From Trichaptum fuscoviolaceum (Eukaryota; Basidiomycota; Agaricomycetes; Hymenochaetales; Trichaptaceae): a DNA stretch of 64,000 bases. Where the stretch lies: NCBI GenBank assembly GCA_910574455.1, contig CAJSYZ010000005.1, forward strand, positions 1,178,001-1,242,000. The letters run 5' to 3'. Both the position numbers and the translations under genes were made by a program. Positions within the stretch are counted from its first letter, which is position 1. Every line of letters begins with the position of its first letter. This document shows, in pieces, positions 9,685-21,354 of the stretch. The notes under the pieces are model-generated. The model saw only the letters and a list, made by a program, of their open reading frames with translations. It was not told where the DNA came from and made no database searches.

Positions 9685-11884
9685 GGATGTCCACTCAACC
9701 ACGTCTACAGCCAAGTTTGAGTATTCTCCGCCAATGTTGCGCGACCTCTCTTGCCCGCCGACCACGACCATGGCTGCACTCTACTGTGCATGATAGGTTT
9801 TTGGGTTTCTGGTATGTTGCACATTAACTGTCTTTCCGGTGTCGACTCTCGTCAAGCAACAGCACCGGGCTTCAAGTTTCACTTTGGCCGCTCAGTCTTC
9901 GTCGCCATTTCACCCTCTGCACCGCGTACTACTTCTCTGTCTGCGCTGCGCACTATGCTAAGTCGAGCACGAATGGTATGTATTCTGCCAATAACATGAA
10001 AAGCTGGGCGGCGATAGTTCTAGTTCGCGTCCCGTGTCTTGCCTTTCTGTATCGCATTTCATTTGCTCTCAGTTCGCGTCCTCACTTCTGCGCCGCCTGC
10101 TTGCAGCAATGAGTTATGCACCACCCGCGGCTTGCGTGATCAGGACATGGCTGATGTTGAAATTGACAACTGCGCACTACGGGCTGATAGCGTCGAAGAC
10201 ATACCAGTTCACATGGTGCGTCATTCTCTGGCTTTCTCGCTTGCGCGCACAAGGTCAATGGTTCTCGAAAACAAAGCTGTTGGCGCAGGCATACTCAGTC
10301 CGGGCTTCTCGCAGACGTCGACTGCCCCAGAAATGCAAACCGCGGGCCCGAACAAGAGGGGCCTATAGCAAACCGAATAACCCGGACACCTGCGAAGCGC
10401 CAGAGAGTCGCCCGGCTTTCAAGTTGCTGCGAAGCTGCTCAGGCTGTGCACAGCCTTGAGCACATCTAAAAGCCTAACGGAGACGGAGGTAAGTGCGTTC
10501 TCGCTGGCGCTTAACCAGCGCCTACGAGGATGGGAGCTCCAGCCCTCGATGAGCACTGTGTGCTCTATGCAGAGCGTCGGAATCAAGCTAGAGTAAATAG
10601 GCTGCCATGTCGTCAACGAAATACTCTCATCCGAGGGACGCGACTCTACCCCGAAGGTTGAATTCGAATATTCAACCATGAACGCCACATCTCGGACAGA
10701 GCGCGTCCGGGAGATTTCAACAGTATTCGACCTCCTCTACGTAAGGTAAGCTCCAATGTAATCACACCATGCTAACGATGCTTTGATTTCGGATGTATGT
10801 GTTAAAATTGGTGTGCGGACTTGCAATGGCTGGTCCGTGAATGCCAGATCACAGTGTTCGACACCCGGTAACTCCACCAACTACATCCCGTAAGTTCGAA
10901 CTTCATGGAGCTCTAGAAAGCGGTGCCGAATAGCATATTCTATGGGTAAGCTGAGCCGAATTCAAACATGTATGCATTTCCATAGCCTTTCCATGATTGT
11001 TTCAAGCCTCCTGTGCTCGTAAAGGTATGTCATTCCCTTTTGTGAATGTTATCTCCTTAACTTAGCTCACTATAACACATCTACGGCGCCTTCATAGATT
11101 GACCTGATGTCGGAGTGAAATGACTTAATTCCGGTATGTTCACAACAACTTACAGTGCCGAATAGATATCCCTGAGAATGGAATTGTTTTTCGAGTCCTG
11201 TATTGGCTTCACATATTGTAAATGTCTTCTGTATTTCGGATTAGAACTACGTAGTATGTACAAAATTGCAATGCAGAGTGGTATTCAATGTCAAAAGTGT
11301 GTTCACCTGATTTGGGCATCAGAACTTTCAAGTTCGCGCGCCTTGCTCAAACGAGTCTTGCGCGTCGACCACCACCATGGCTGCACCCATGACATGTAAT
11401 CTATTCATTCTGCATTAACTAGAGTCGAGCACACCTCTGATGGAGAGAGCATGATAGGTTTTGGGTTCTGGTATGTGAGCACTATCTGTCTTACATGTGT
11501 TAACAAGGCTTAATTGTTGTCTTTAAACATTAGCTCCATTTTGCCCACTCTCAGTCCCACCTCGCCCTCAACCATGTCTTCTGATGCGATAGGTCTCGTC
11601 TATGCAAGCTGATAGAGATGAGCACATCGCCTATTCCGATACAGTCCCGGCGGCTTGAGTTCTTTGTCTGCGTTGGCGCGAGCGCTAGTCCTTGCGTCAC
11701 TGCTCAACCTTCTGCCCCGCGTACTATTGAAGCGATCTATGCACCGAGTCAGCGACACCAGGACCTCAGATCTAGTTCGTGTCTAGGACACCCTCAAGTT
11801 GGCTGCACACTTTTGCGCCATCCTCTCGCAATCTGTTTTTAGTTTGCCCTAGCTTCATTATTCCTGTTTCTTCCGTACTTTGTC

Positions 11885-12567
11885 TGAACTAGGAACTTGC
11901 AGCAATGGGCTATGCACCGAGACGAGGACTCGCGTGATCAGGATGTTGAAGTTAACTGGAACCGAGCAAGCTCGAGCTCTGCATTCGGTCGAAATCCAGT
12001 TGATCTCCGTCATCCTCGCAGGCGCTAGTTTTAATTCGCGATCTCTGCTGCAGTTCAATTTCCAGTTTTGCGACACCAGGACCTCAGATACAGACTTCTG
12101 TACCGCATTTCCTGTTTCTTCCGTACTAGGAACTTGCAGCGATGGGCTATGCACCGACGAGGACTCGCGTGATCAGGATGTTGAAGTTAACTGGAACCGA
12201 GCAAGCTCGAGCTCTGCATTCGGTCAAAATCCAGTTGATCTCCGTCATCCTCGCAGGCGCTAGTTCTAATTCGCGATCTCTGCTGCAGTTCAATTTCCAG
12301 TTTTGCGACACCAGGACCTCAGATACAGACTTCTGTACCGCATTTCCTGTTTCTTCCGTACTAGGAACTTGCAGCAATGGGCTATGCACCGAGACGAGGA
12401 CTCGCGTGATCAGGATGTTGAAGTTAACTGGAACCGAGCAAGCTCGAGCTCTGCATTCGGTCAAAATCCAGTTGATCTCCGTCATCCTCGCAGGCGCTAG
12501 TTCTAATTTGCGATCTCTGCTGCAGTGCAATTTCCAGTTTTGCGACACCAGGACCTCAGATACAGAC
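11885..12567. repeat. Tandem repeat, ~235-bp period, three clean units
   Basis: Three units contain ATGGGCTATGCACCGA at 11905, 12142 and 12377 (spacings 237 and 235 bp). All three are well preserved, unlike the first unit of copy 1. A leader of about 120 bp with no counterpart in copy 1 precedes them. Confidence 0.9.
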
Positions 12568-15500
12568 TGTACTACTGTCAGTCGACGCAATCTTGCAGGC
12601 GCTGGTCCTAGTTCGCTTTGTTCACCCTCTGCACCGCGTACTACTATGGCGTTCGCCCTAAGCAGGCCTCGGACAACTAGCTGAGCAGTTCTCGCTTGCG
12701 CACTTTCGGCCAGCCCGAAATCAACCTTGGCGTCATCTCAGGCGCGAAGTCGAAGCTGACCATGTATCTGCACGGCGATGCAAGCCGTGTTGTGTGCATG
12801 AGGCGGTGAAGGTGGCTCAGACGACGACGGGTGAGAAGGGTCACTCCCTCACACTAACCGAATCATCTTTTCTTGACTGTGCATTAGCGTATGAGCTCAC
12901 TCTCATGCAGGGTATCAGAATCGAGCAAAGGACATTCCATGGTCTGTTTGCAGATAGGGTGTGTATCTTTTCGGGAGCAAATGCTCATAGTTCCATTGCA
13001 GGTATGGGCGCGTTTGCGGAGAAAAGAAGGCTGGATGATCGATAGAGGAGGATCTGCGCTTAGCAGCTGTGTCGAGTCTTGATATCACAATCCTTTGAAC
13101 ACTGACAACATGGTGCGAAGATCGTCCATTCAGGCATGTTTACGGGGTTTAGAGTCTCTGCCCAATCAATCCGCAAGTCCGTGTCTCAGGATAGCACTTC
13201 GGGTCAACACCGCAAGAAATCGAATGTCTTTAACAATATACAAGGACGATGCACAGCAAGCAAACTATGGTAGTATGACTTCCTGATTGTCCTATTCCAG
13301 ACTTTCTGTGTCTGCTCACCGTGGGTCCAAACGAGCGGGCCCCGTAGCAAAACCGAACAACTTGGACAGCCTGCGAAGCGCCAAATAGACGCCCATCTGC
13401 GCAGCGAAGCTGCCCACTGGCAGGCGTGCCTGGCAGCTCCGAGCCCCTCCCCGTGCTTGAACACAGTTTAAAGGCTAACGGAGACAGAGACGGACGCGGG
13501 GAAGTGCGTTCTCGCTGGCGCTTAACCAGCGCCTACGAGACTGTGAGCTTCAGCGGGCCCGTTCCTTCGACGACCACCGTGTGCTCTGCGCCTAGCGTCA
13601 GAATAATGACAGAGTAGGTACAAGGTCATGTTATCATTGAGATTTTCTCATCCGAGGGACGCATAACTCGCCCAAAGGTTGAATTCGAAGATTCAACCAT
13701 GAACGCCACATCTCGGACAGTGAGTATCCGGGCGACTGCAGAGCTATTCAACCTCCTTGACGTAAGGTAAGTCCCTGTTTGATTACACCATTCTCATGGT
13801 GCACCTTCTACTGATGTGTATGTTAAAATCGATGCATGGACTTGCAGAGGCTGGTCCGTGAATGCTAGAATACAATGCTCGACACCCGGTAACTTCACCA
13901 ACTACATCCCGTAAGTTCCAACTTTATTGAGCTCTGGAACATGCATTAGAGCGGTGCCGAATAGCATATACTATGGGTAAGCTGAGCCGAATTCTGTCAT
14001 GTATCTATTCCATGAAGCTGCGTGAGTGTTTCAAACCTCCTGCACTTGCTAAGGTATGTTATTCCCTTTAGTTGATATGTGTTTCGAACCTCCTGAGTCA
14101 TAGAGGCATGCTATTCCCTCATTCTATTGAATGCATAGACAGCATTGACAATGCTGAGGTTTGTTTTGCCCGCCGAAATGACATATCTTAACTCCGGTCA
14201 CTACATGACCGAATAGCCATTAGGGAATTGTTTCTCCGAATTCTCTATCAGCTTCACATCTACAGTGCTATACTTATATATTTCAGGTTCGATCTACTCA
14301 GTATGTACAGAGAGGGATTCACTGACGAAAATTGAGATGCCTTGATTTGGGCATTTGAGCTTTTGCGCATCTTGCGCAACCTTCCTTGCATGCCGACCAC
14401 GACAATGGCTACACCATGATATGCAATTCATCCATTTTATCCATCACCATCCAGCTTATACATTGATCATATCTGTTCCAAGACTCCGTTTTCCCCTCAG
14501 GACCATCTCACCGAGTTTGCAAGCTGATAGAGATGAGCACTTTTCATGGTTCAGTTTTCACGGCGCCCACACCCTGAATCTGCATTCAAGCTATTCACGC
14601 ATCACGCCAGCAACACCAGGACCTCAGATAGCATTCGGGCTCTTGTTTTCAACCGTTTTCCAACTTGCGGCGATGGGTTATACGCTAAGTGTGGCTTGCG
14701 AGATCAGGACATGGCTGATGTTATGATACTGTCTGCGCAGTAGAATCCGCACTTGTCACCAGGTACTCGGATGTGAGCCGTCACTCTTGCAGGCGCTAGT
14801 TCTAGTTCGCAATCGTAGTTCAACTTCCAGAATCTATTGCTTTTCCCTTTTCTTCCGGGAGAAGACCTCAGCTGCGTTTACAGAAACATCCGCAGCTTGC
14901 GTCTCGGAAATCCTTCCACCGTTTAGGGATTCTACTGCGCTTGGTGTGTCACATCTGGTTCTCGAAAATAACTTCTGCTGTCCCGCATGTCGAGTTCTCT
15001 ATGTTGGTATCGCAAAGATCGTCCATTCAGGCATGTTTTACAGAATACAGTGGACCGTCCTAGCTCGGCAAGACACTGACCATCTGGCTGATGGGACCAA
15101 TGTCAATAACCATCGATCCTGCCAGTGCCAGTGTATGATCTCGCGCCAGTTCCGGTTTGCGTCCTCTCGCTGTTCAGCTTTGTCGCGGCTGCGAGGCACC
15201 CATTTGCGCAATTTGCACTATTACTGATGTCTTTGTGACACTTGATTTGCTCAATATGATCTATCTATAGCACCAAGATAAGCACTTCGGTAGCGAGTAG
15301 AGCAGCTGCAGACATTGTGCTGTTCAAGAGTTCTGCATCTGCAGCCATTCATGTTGTCTGTAATATGAGCTGTTTAAAACATATTCTACTAAGCAATGTA
15401 TATATGTATGGAAAGCGGGCGAGCGGGTCCTTCATGCACAGTGAAAGTGCAACATATGTAGAGTGCTCCAACAGTACTCGGTAGCGAGTAGAATGCTATT

Positions 15501-16279
15501 GCAAACATGATGGTGTTTGGGAGCTTAGCATTTGCAGATGTTTGACTTTGTCTGTATTCCGGACATTTCACTCTGTAAAAAATATGCACTTTTTGTATTC
15601 TACTAGGCAATGTATATATGTATTGAGAGCTGGCGAGCGGGACCTTCATGTACAGTGCAAATGCAACAGATACAGGGAGCTCGAGATAGTACTCGTAAGT
15701 TGTAGCGAGTAGAATACTGTTGCGAATATTGCGCTGTTCGGGAGCACAATGCACTCGACTGTAGTCCTCTCAAAATCTGTCTTAAAACTTGCATATTCTT
15801 GCTCTTTGACATGGCAATATATATATGTATCGAAAGCTGGCGAGCGAGACATTCGAGTCTACTACTGTATTTTCACCGTGCATGAGTGTCGCACTTGGAT
15901 ATGTTGTCAGTGATACTCTGCCCGGGTCACTATTTTGAGAGCCGAGGATAGAATTCTTCGTTGAGGCGAAGTACGATAAGCAGAACATATATAAGGAGCC
16001 CAAATACTGTGTATTCCCCATGTCTATGTACATGTTCGACTACCTACTCGCCGGCCCCCCACGTCCTCGTTGTCTCCCTCCAACATAAGTCGAGCCCTTC
16101 CTTCCTCCTGCGCCCTCTCGACTGTCGTCCCCGTGCTCTGGCACGCCGCCTTCAGAGCCAGTAAGTCGTCTCCCTTGCTGAACATCTGTAGTTAGTCTAA
16201 CCTACCTTTGTCCTAGATGCCTCGTTAGCCTTCGCCCGCGCTCCTGCGTGTCTCCCGCGACCGCAGTGTCAGCCATGTC

Positions 16280-16560
16280 GAAAGTTTGACGTGGTGTCCG
16301 GCGCGCCAATGCTGAGCCTTGCGTTGTGCTCTAGCGTCGTTCAGTTTGACGTGGTGTCTGGTGCTTTCGAGTGCCAATCCCGTCTCTGCTCGCACGAGTC
16401 ACTGCTTGGTCTTGCGCCTTGCGAGTTTGACGTGGTGCCCGGCGCCTACGAGCTCTTATTGCGCCTTGCGAGTTTGACGTGGTGTTCGGCGTAGTCCTGC
16501 GCTTCGCCGTCGATTCTTGACCTTGCGTGCCTCGAGAGTTTGACGTGGTGTTCGGCGTAG
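16280..16560. repeat. AGTTTGACGTGGTG array, five units
   Basis: The motif recurs near 16285, 16343, 16424, 16471 and 16539. The third unit reads GTGGTGCCC in place of GTGGTGT. The two extra units relative to copy 1 lie in the middle of the array, as expected for slippage or unequal exchange. Confidence 0.85.
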
Positions 16561-16720
16561 TCTTGCGAATGGGTCTCGGGCTGGGGGCTTTGAGTTGGTC
16601 GCTTCGTAGATAGCAATACCTGTACATAGAGGGGGAGACTATTGTCAATTTTTTATAAAAGAGTAGACGGACGAAAAGGAGAAAGCCAAAATTCTGCCAT
16701 TTTTCACCGCCGTCCTAACC

Positions 16721-18245
16721 CTATTCCGCGTGTCCGAGAAGGATTCTTTGAGAGCTACGGCTGGCTTCTTGTGCGTCATGTACCTCCTTGATAAGGTCAA
16801 CAGCATCTTGGTCTGACATTACGTCCCAAACCTAAGAGTAGAAGCCGTCAATAATGTACCAGCGCTTAAAATACTACATGTCATCGTACCCCGTCGCAGG
16901 CAATGATCAAGAATTCATCATCGTCGCTCAATTCTGTTTCTGTCGTATATGGCGATCCAACAACGTATTCCTTCATCGAAGAGTCACCGAGGCTACGTGT
17001 GACGGCGAGAATTCCGTTTACTCGGCCGCCCATGACAAAGCCACCGGCATCCATAATTCGCTTAGCTTCTTGCTTATCGTTCCCCTTGTGGTCGTAAGTC
17101 AAGCGAACAGCCTTCCCCGCGCGCGAGAGAACAGCACGCGCGTCGCCTGCGTTCGCGGTGTACAGAACACGGCGCAGTCGCGTTGCTGTATTCGGAACAA
17201 ACGCCTCGGCTCTCCCCCCCGTTGCATTCCCAAGAGGGCCCGACTGTCGGCTCGATGGAACCGAATTGTGAGTTGGGTTGGCCTCAGATGTGTCTTTACT
17301 GGAGCTGGAACCAGATAGAGATTTCAACGCGTCAACCAGTCGACTAGCACGTTTGCTCTTGCGCTTTCCCGTCCCGCCAGGGCTCGGGCTCGGACTAGGC
17401 GAAGGACTCGATGAGTCCGGGGTCGGATAAGCGTCATTCGTTGGAGAGTCTGCTGTCCTGGAGCTATCCGCAGCACCTCCAATAGAGGCTGCTGTGCGAC
17501 CGAAGTCGTAGTGTGCCGGCAAAAACGATTGCTTGCCTTGCGCATCTTCGAGCCGGAGGAACGCCGTAACAGCAGTGCAGCCGGAATGCATTTTGTCATC
17601 ATTTTCAGCTATTGAAGATAGAGCAGAATCGACAGAATGAAACGTTTTATTGAGGACGTCGGGGACTTGAGAATCTGGATTTTGACGGAGACATTCGAGA
17701 AGATGCTGAGATAAATGACTGCATTAGTGCCAAGCTCACTGCCTTCAAATGCTGGAATGGGCAATAGCAATGATGATCACTTACCTCATGAAAGTGCTGG
17801 CCACACCATTCCGCCGCATATTTTCCCGCGTGTCCATCAAAGACAGCGAAATACCCTTGCCCACGTATGCTAGCAAAGTCGACAATGAAGGAGTATGCGT
17901 CCTCCATCGTTCGCCTCTGACCTCTGTCATCATGAACGCCGACCTGAAAGGCCGCATTCCCTTGCAGATGTTGATTTAAAGTCTATAGATCCGAAATAAA
18001 AGGTCAATAAGGATAATAAACGCAGCTTGATTGGGAGTGGTACTTACACCATGAGTATCTGAGCCCACTGCGGTCGTGACCGCCTTAGATCGGGCATTTG
18101 GAGAGTCGGTGAAGCTGGCTGAGGCTACATGCATTGGGACCGGTGCTTCGAGAGGTGTATCTCTACAGCAGATGGAAGAAGAGGTTATTAGGAATGAATG
18201 TGCTGCGTTATACGGTACTCGTGGGCTCCGCCGTCTTTTGATCAT
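16721..18245 (-). CDS. PP2C protein phosphatase copy C, core intact, both ends altered
   Basis: A Ptc1-like PP2C of about 440 residues is readable in four exons: 18245-18048, 17982-17785, 17705-16890 and 16831-16721. All junctions close in frame. It has RRTMEDAY, VFDGHAG, SGCTAV, ANAGDAR, GFVMGGRVNG and ACDG-VWDV in order, plus a Ser/Pro-rich insertion of about 100 residues. Three oddities stand out. The ATG used by copies A and B is ATA here (near 18522). A 10-bp insertion near 18255 breaks the frame from the next ATG at 18462, so translation would have to start at 18245. The C-terminus stops shortly after QEAS and lacks the DNxT metal motif. Activity is doubtful. It shares a divergent promoter with FIT2. 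Confidence 0.6.
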
Positions 18246-18705
18246 GCGAGCGTCTGTGACTCACTCTTGGGCCATTCGTATGGACAAACAAGCCTTGTTC
18301 TGAGGGTGTTAAGTATATTCTTTCTGAATTAGCTGCAGTCTGAAAGCGTTCACGGATTTGAGGAGTCGAGTTGAGGTGAGTATATACTTGAGATGGTGGT
18401 AAGAGGTCAAGGGTGATGGTAGTGTTGTATGTAGGAATGAGGGGCTCTGGAGTGATTGTCATGGTTGTCAGTCAGTGGCCGTGTCAGTGGTGCATTAGTA
18501 GGGCGTGGGAACTTTAGTACTTATAGACTTTGTAGTCTAGACAAGGCGCACTGCAAAACACGTCATACTCCGATTCTGTGCTTCTCGTCATCATCCACAG
18601 CGAGCACGACCACCTCCTCATTGTCTGCATCAATGCCCGACGTTAGGCGCGTCACTTATGTTGCACTCAGCAGCGTGCTACTCCTTGGCACAATATACTC
18701 TGTCG
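17749..18705. repeat. Segmental duplication, truncated copy 3
   Basis: Homology to the other units continues from 17749 to about 18705, in FIT2 codon 24-25, where copies 1 and 2 leave the FIT2 sequence. Up to about 17985 the match to copy 2 is almost perfect. Beyond that point, in PP2C intron 1, exon 1 and the shared upstream region, it shows many more substitutions and indels, so this block has a mixed history. Confidence 0.85.
18463..18632. promoter_or_regulatory. Shared divergent upstream region, PP2C copy C and FIT2
   Basis: About 170 bp separate the FIT2 ATG from the nearest upstream PP2C ATG, so both genes must be driven from this stretch or from inside PP2C exon 1. No clear TATA box is visible. 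The region is duplicated, more diverged, in units 1 and 2. It holds a short direct repeat of GTCAGTGG(C/T) near 18469-18492 that is single in the other copies. Confidence 0.5.
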
Positions 18706-19547
18706 TAAACCACACCTATCTCGACACCTCCGACCCGCTCGTCGCCCTCGGGACCGTCAAGCATCCATTACACGATGTCTCTTACTTCGCGCGAAAAACC
18801 AACGTCCTAAACACTGTCTTCATCAAACGCGCTTGGGGCTGGACGTCTGCCGCGTTTTTTGCGCTCTGGCTCACTCATCCGACCGCTGCGAGGAGAATAG
18901 GCATGTCTGGGCGCGAACGATTGTTGAAGTGGATTGCTGCAACATCTGTCTGGCTCGTGTTCGCGGCGTGGTTCTTTGGCCCTGCAATTATCGACCGTAT
19001 TATTGCTGCGTCCGGAGGGGAGTGCGTTGTGCGGTTGCCCTCAGGCATGGTCCAAAGCGTACCTGTTCAATATTGTATCGACCGGAGCATCCTTTCACCT
19101 GCAACGCACCCGGAACTATTCTTCGCGCCACCCCTTGTCCTCCCAGACATGCAGTCGGACTGGCGGACCAGACCAAGAATGATGCGTGGACACGATGTTT
19201 CGGGGCATGTTTTCCTCTTAACGATGAGCCTTCTGTTCCTCGCGGACATGATCCGTCCAAGCTTAGCGCTCCCGCCGCATTTGCGTTCGACTGCACATAA
19301 CATTGCTCTAATCGGGTCTGGCGCTCTAATGACCATATGGCTGTTCTCAGAGTTCATAACAAGCGTCTATTTCCATACCCCGGAGGAAAAGTTCACAGGC
19401 TATCGTAAGTCATAGTCATAAATCTAATTTCATCCTCAGAGTACTGAATGTCAAGATATAGTCATTGGTCTAGCCGGATTCCTGTTTACTCAACTGCCCT
19501 TATTCAACGATCCGTTACCTCGAGCGGTTGAGATCCACGAGGACTAA
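18633..19547 (+). CDS. FIT2/Scs3-type fat storage-inducing transmembrane protein
   Basis: Two exons (18633-19404 and 19462-19547) encode 285 residues. FIT proteins are ER membrane enzymes of the LPP-like fold that act on acyl-CoA or lipids and are needed for lipid-droplet budding; yeast Scs3 is the homologue. The family core GHDVSGH (residues 186-192) and the second His in VYFHT (His248) are both present, so the catalytic pair is intact. Hydrophobic segments lie near 7-24, 70-82, 100-120, 193-206, 224-243 and 258-267. The start is the ATG that two truncated duplicates also preserve; an upstream in-frame ATG at 18456 lies in the PP2C promoter and is less likely. This is the only complete FIT2 copy in the window. 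Confidence 0.9.
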
Positions 19548-21354
19548 CGGTGCCTATACATCACGACCCTTGCATACCCGTAATCCATCTTGTATCAAAC
19601 CGCATCCCGCCCATCGCGTCTTACAAGTAATTTTAACGTCTTCTTCATATTTAGCTTGAAGCACTATAATTCAACAGTTGGATGCAACCATGCATCCCAA
19701 TTAATACTAGTGGGATCTCTCCACTGTAGGCAGCACGAGGATGGAACACTTAACTGTTCGAGAATTGCTTCGAGATGTGCGTCCAGCCTGCGGCCGATCG
19801 AAAACAACTGCTTACTATGACCCACACCAGGACCCCGGCAACTCCAAAAATGCCTCTCGGAGGAGTATCCAAACCCGGTAAGGCTCCCGGCAGTTCTCAT
19901 ACTATACGTATCTCGGCAAGAAACTATCCGGGCCACGACAGGCCCAGATATACTGAATTCCTGTGCCGGTCTTCAGCCGGGGCCTTGTTTATTAACTTTG
20001 AGTCGGTAACCTTCAGAATTGGTTTCCTTTATTCTGAAAAATATTCAGCAACTTACATTTTGTCTCCTCTTATCCGGCAATGCGGAGGCATCTGTCGCGA
20101 TTGCCAGGTTCCTCCACACCTGCACGGCACTTCGTATGATCGGTGCTTCCTTTCATGGTGTGGGTACCAAGAAATCGAAGAAGTTCAGAACTATCCCGAA
20201 TTAGCCATCTACGCCATTTGGCGTGCTCCTGGGCATTCGCGACATATCGTCAGCCCTACTGTGCACGGATCACACCGTTTTCCAGCCAACCGGCGACGAG
20301 AATCTGAGCACGTTGCAACAACATAAACAAAACACACACTCACAACTCCTCCTATACCGCTTGCTGTCCACATAAAATGGCGGTGGCGGCGAAAGCCGAT
20401 GTGTTTCTTTCAGCGCCGCGTCGCGTTTTCTTAAGTCTTCCATCACTGGCAGTGTTGGGAGTGGAGTTTGCATGGGCAGCATACCGCTGCTGACCTCTAT
20501 GTGAACTTAAGAGGCCTGAAGCTGCATACCGGTAATGCCTCCTTTCATTTAAACATATGATTTAGCTCTACTAGTAGCTGCGGCAACCATGGCCTTCCGA
20601 ATTGCCGTACAACGGACGAACATATGGGACCTACACGTCTAATTTACAGGCTTGTTCTCTAGATCTTCTCATCTGAATGTCAAATATATTCCAATTGACT
20701 TCGAGGATATCGCTGGCATGTTCCCACGAGGAGAAACGTGTAGCCTCCCTATCTCAGTCCGAGGCCTACCTTCGCATGCAAGCAACGTGCTTGTTCCTCC
20801 ATGTGTTCTACTCACGATAAATTGGCAAAGGGGCGCTTCTCCACACATTCTGTCCTTCTTCTTACTCTCCCACTCGCTCTTCCGACTACTCCTGAGTCGA
20901 TTACTATGCTTTTCTCCGCCTCTTATGTTCTGGTGTTCCCGTCACGCGTGTCCCAAGGCGCATCACGTTCGTCATATAACTCGGTTCTAAGCAGCATATC
21001 CCTCCGGTTGGCGCAATTTGCGACATCTGTCACTTTGCGCAAGAGGAACAAATCGCCCACATTCTACAGTCGATGGCAAATTGAAATTCACAAGAACTAT
21101 TGTTGGCAAGCTCACTCTTTTCAGGTTCCTGCTCTCATTTGTCTGGTTGATCGGTATAAAGGCAGACCGACGTGACTTCTATCTGCCGACTTTGAGACTC
21201 TGCGGAGAACTGGACTTGTTTGACTCCTGAAGGCTTCCTCTCCGCTTCCCTCTGCCGATTTCCCTCCGTTCTTGCTCGCCATCGAGTTCAGTCGTTAATC
21301 GGAGTATCTGTTGAGGCTCTTATAACCATTGCCAACTCGCAACTGTTTTTCAAA
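19548..21354. other. Intergenic, no gene supported
   Basis: This 1.8-kb stretch separates FIT2 from the secreted-protein gene. An open frame of 183 codons (19775-20326, +) and shorter ones exist but have no motif, no intron-consistent extension and no recognised family. The 3' part (about 21100-21354) is probably the promoter and 5' UTR of the next gene. Confidence 0.5.
21155..21160 (+). promoter_or_regulatory. TATA box of the secreted-protein gene
   Basis: TATAAA in the context GGTATAAAGGC lies 200 bp before the ATG at 21355 and is followed by a CT-rich stretch suited to transcription start. It is the clearest TATA box in this region. Confidence 0.5.

Larger units (their letters stand above)
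9606..16720. repeat. Repeat-rich non-coding segment (unit copy 2)
   Basis: This is the counterpart of 906-7673, with the same order of elements: alpha-1 (about 10300-11640), 235-bp array, alpha-2 (about 13320-14555), 210-bp array (about 15278-15872), a TATA-like stretch near 15985, and the TGACGTGG array. No gene is supported. Frames opened by the repetition, up to 180 codons, lack any recognisable motif and are not conserved in length between the two units. Confidence 0.7.
8704..17748. repeat. Segmental tandem duplication, unit copy 2
   Basis: This second unit has the same order: PP2C 5' half, shared upstream region, FIT2 5' fragment, repeat-rich DNA, then the next PP2C 3' half. Compared with copy 1 it carries short insertions near 9870, 10420, 11080, 11130 and 13147, a leader of about 120 bp before the 235-bp repeats (about 11750-11880), and two more TGACGTGG units. 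No reverse transcriptase, transposase or integrase motif is visible in any frame. Confidence 0.95.

Noticed and set aside
3009..12567. CRISPR-like reading of the regularly spaced repeats
   Set aside because: Units are direct, near-identical over ~235 bp with no unique spacers, and the genome is eukaryotic.
11880..12684. Long plus-strand open frames of up to 180 codons across the 235-bp repeats
   Set aside because: They repeat the same segment, occur in several frames, differ in length between the two units and show no family motif. They are by-products of tandem repetition.
18456..18632. N-terminal extension of FIT2 from the ATG at 18456
   Set aside because: The extra 59 residues are Ser-rich and unlike the family, the stretch is the PP2C promoter side, and the ATG at 18633 is the one kept in both truncated copies.
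19775..20326. 183-codon plus-strand frame in the FIT2 downstream spacer
   Set aside because: No conserved motif, biased composition or intron structure. It could be chance in a 1.8-kb spacer; I cannot support a gene.
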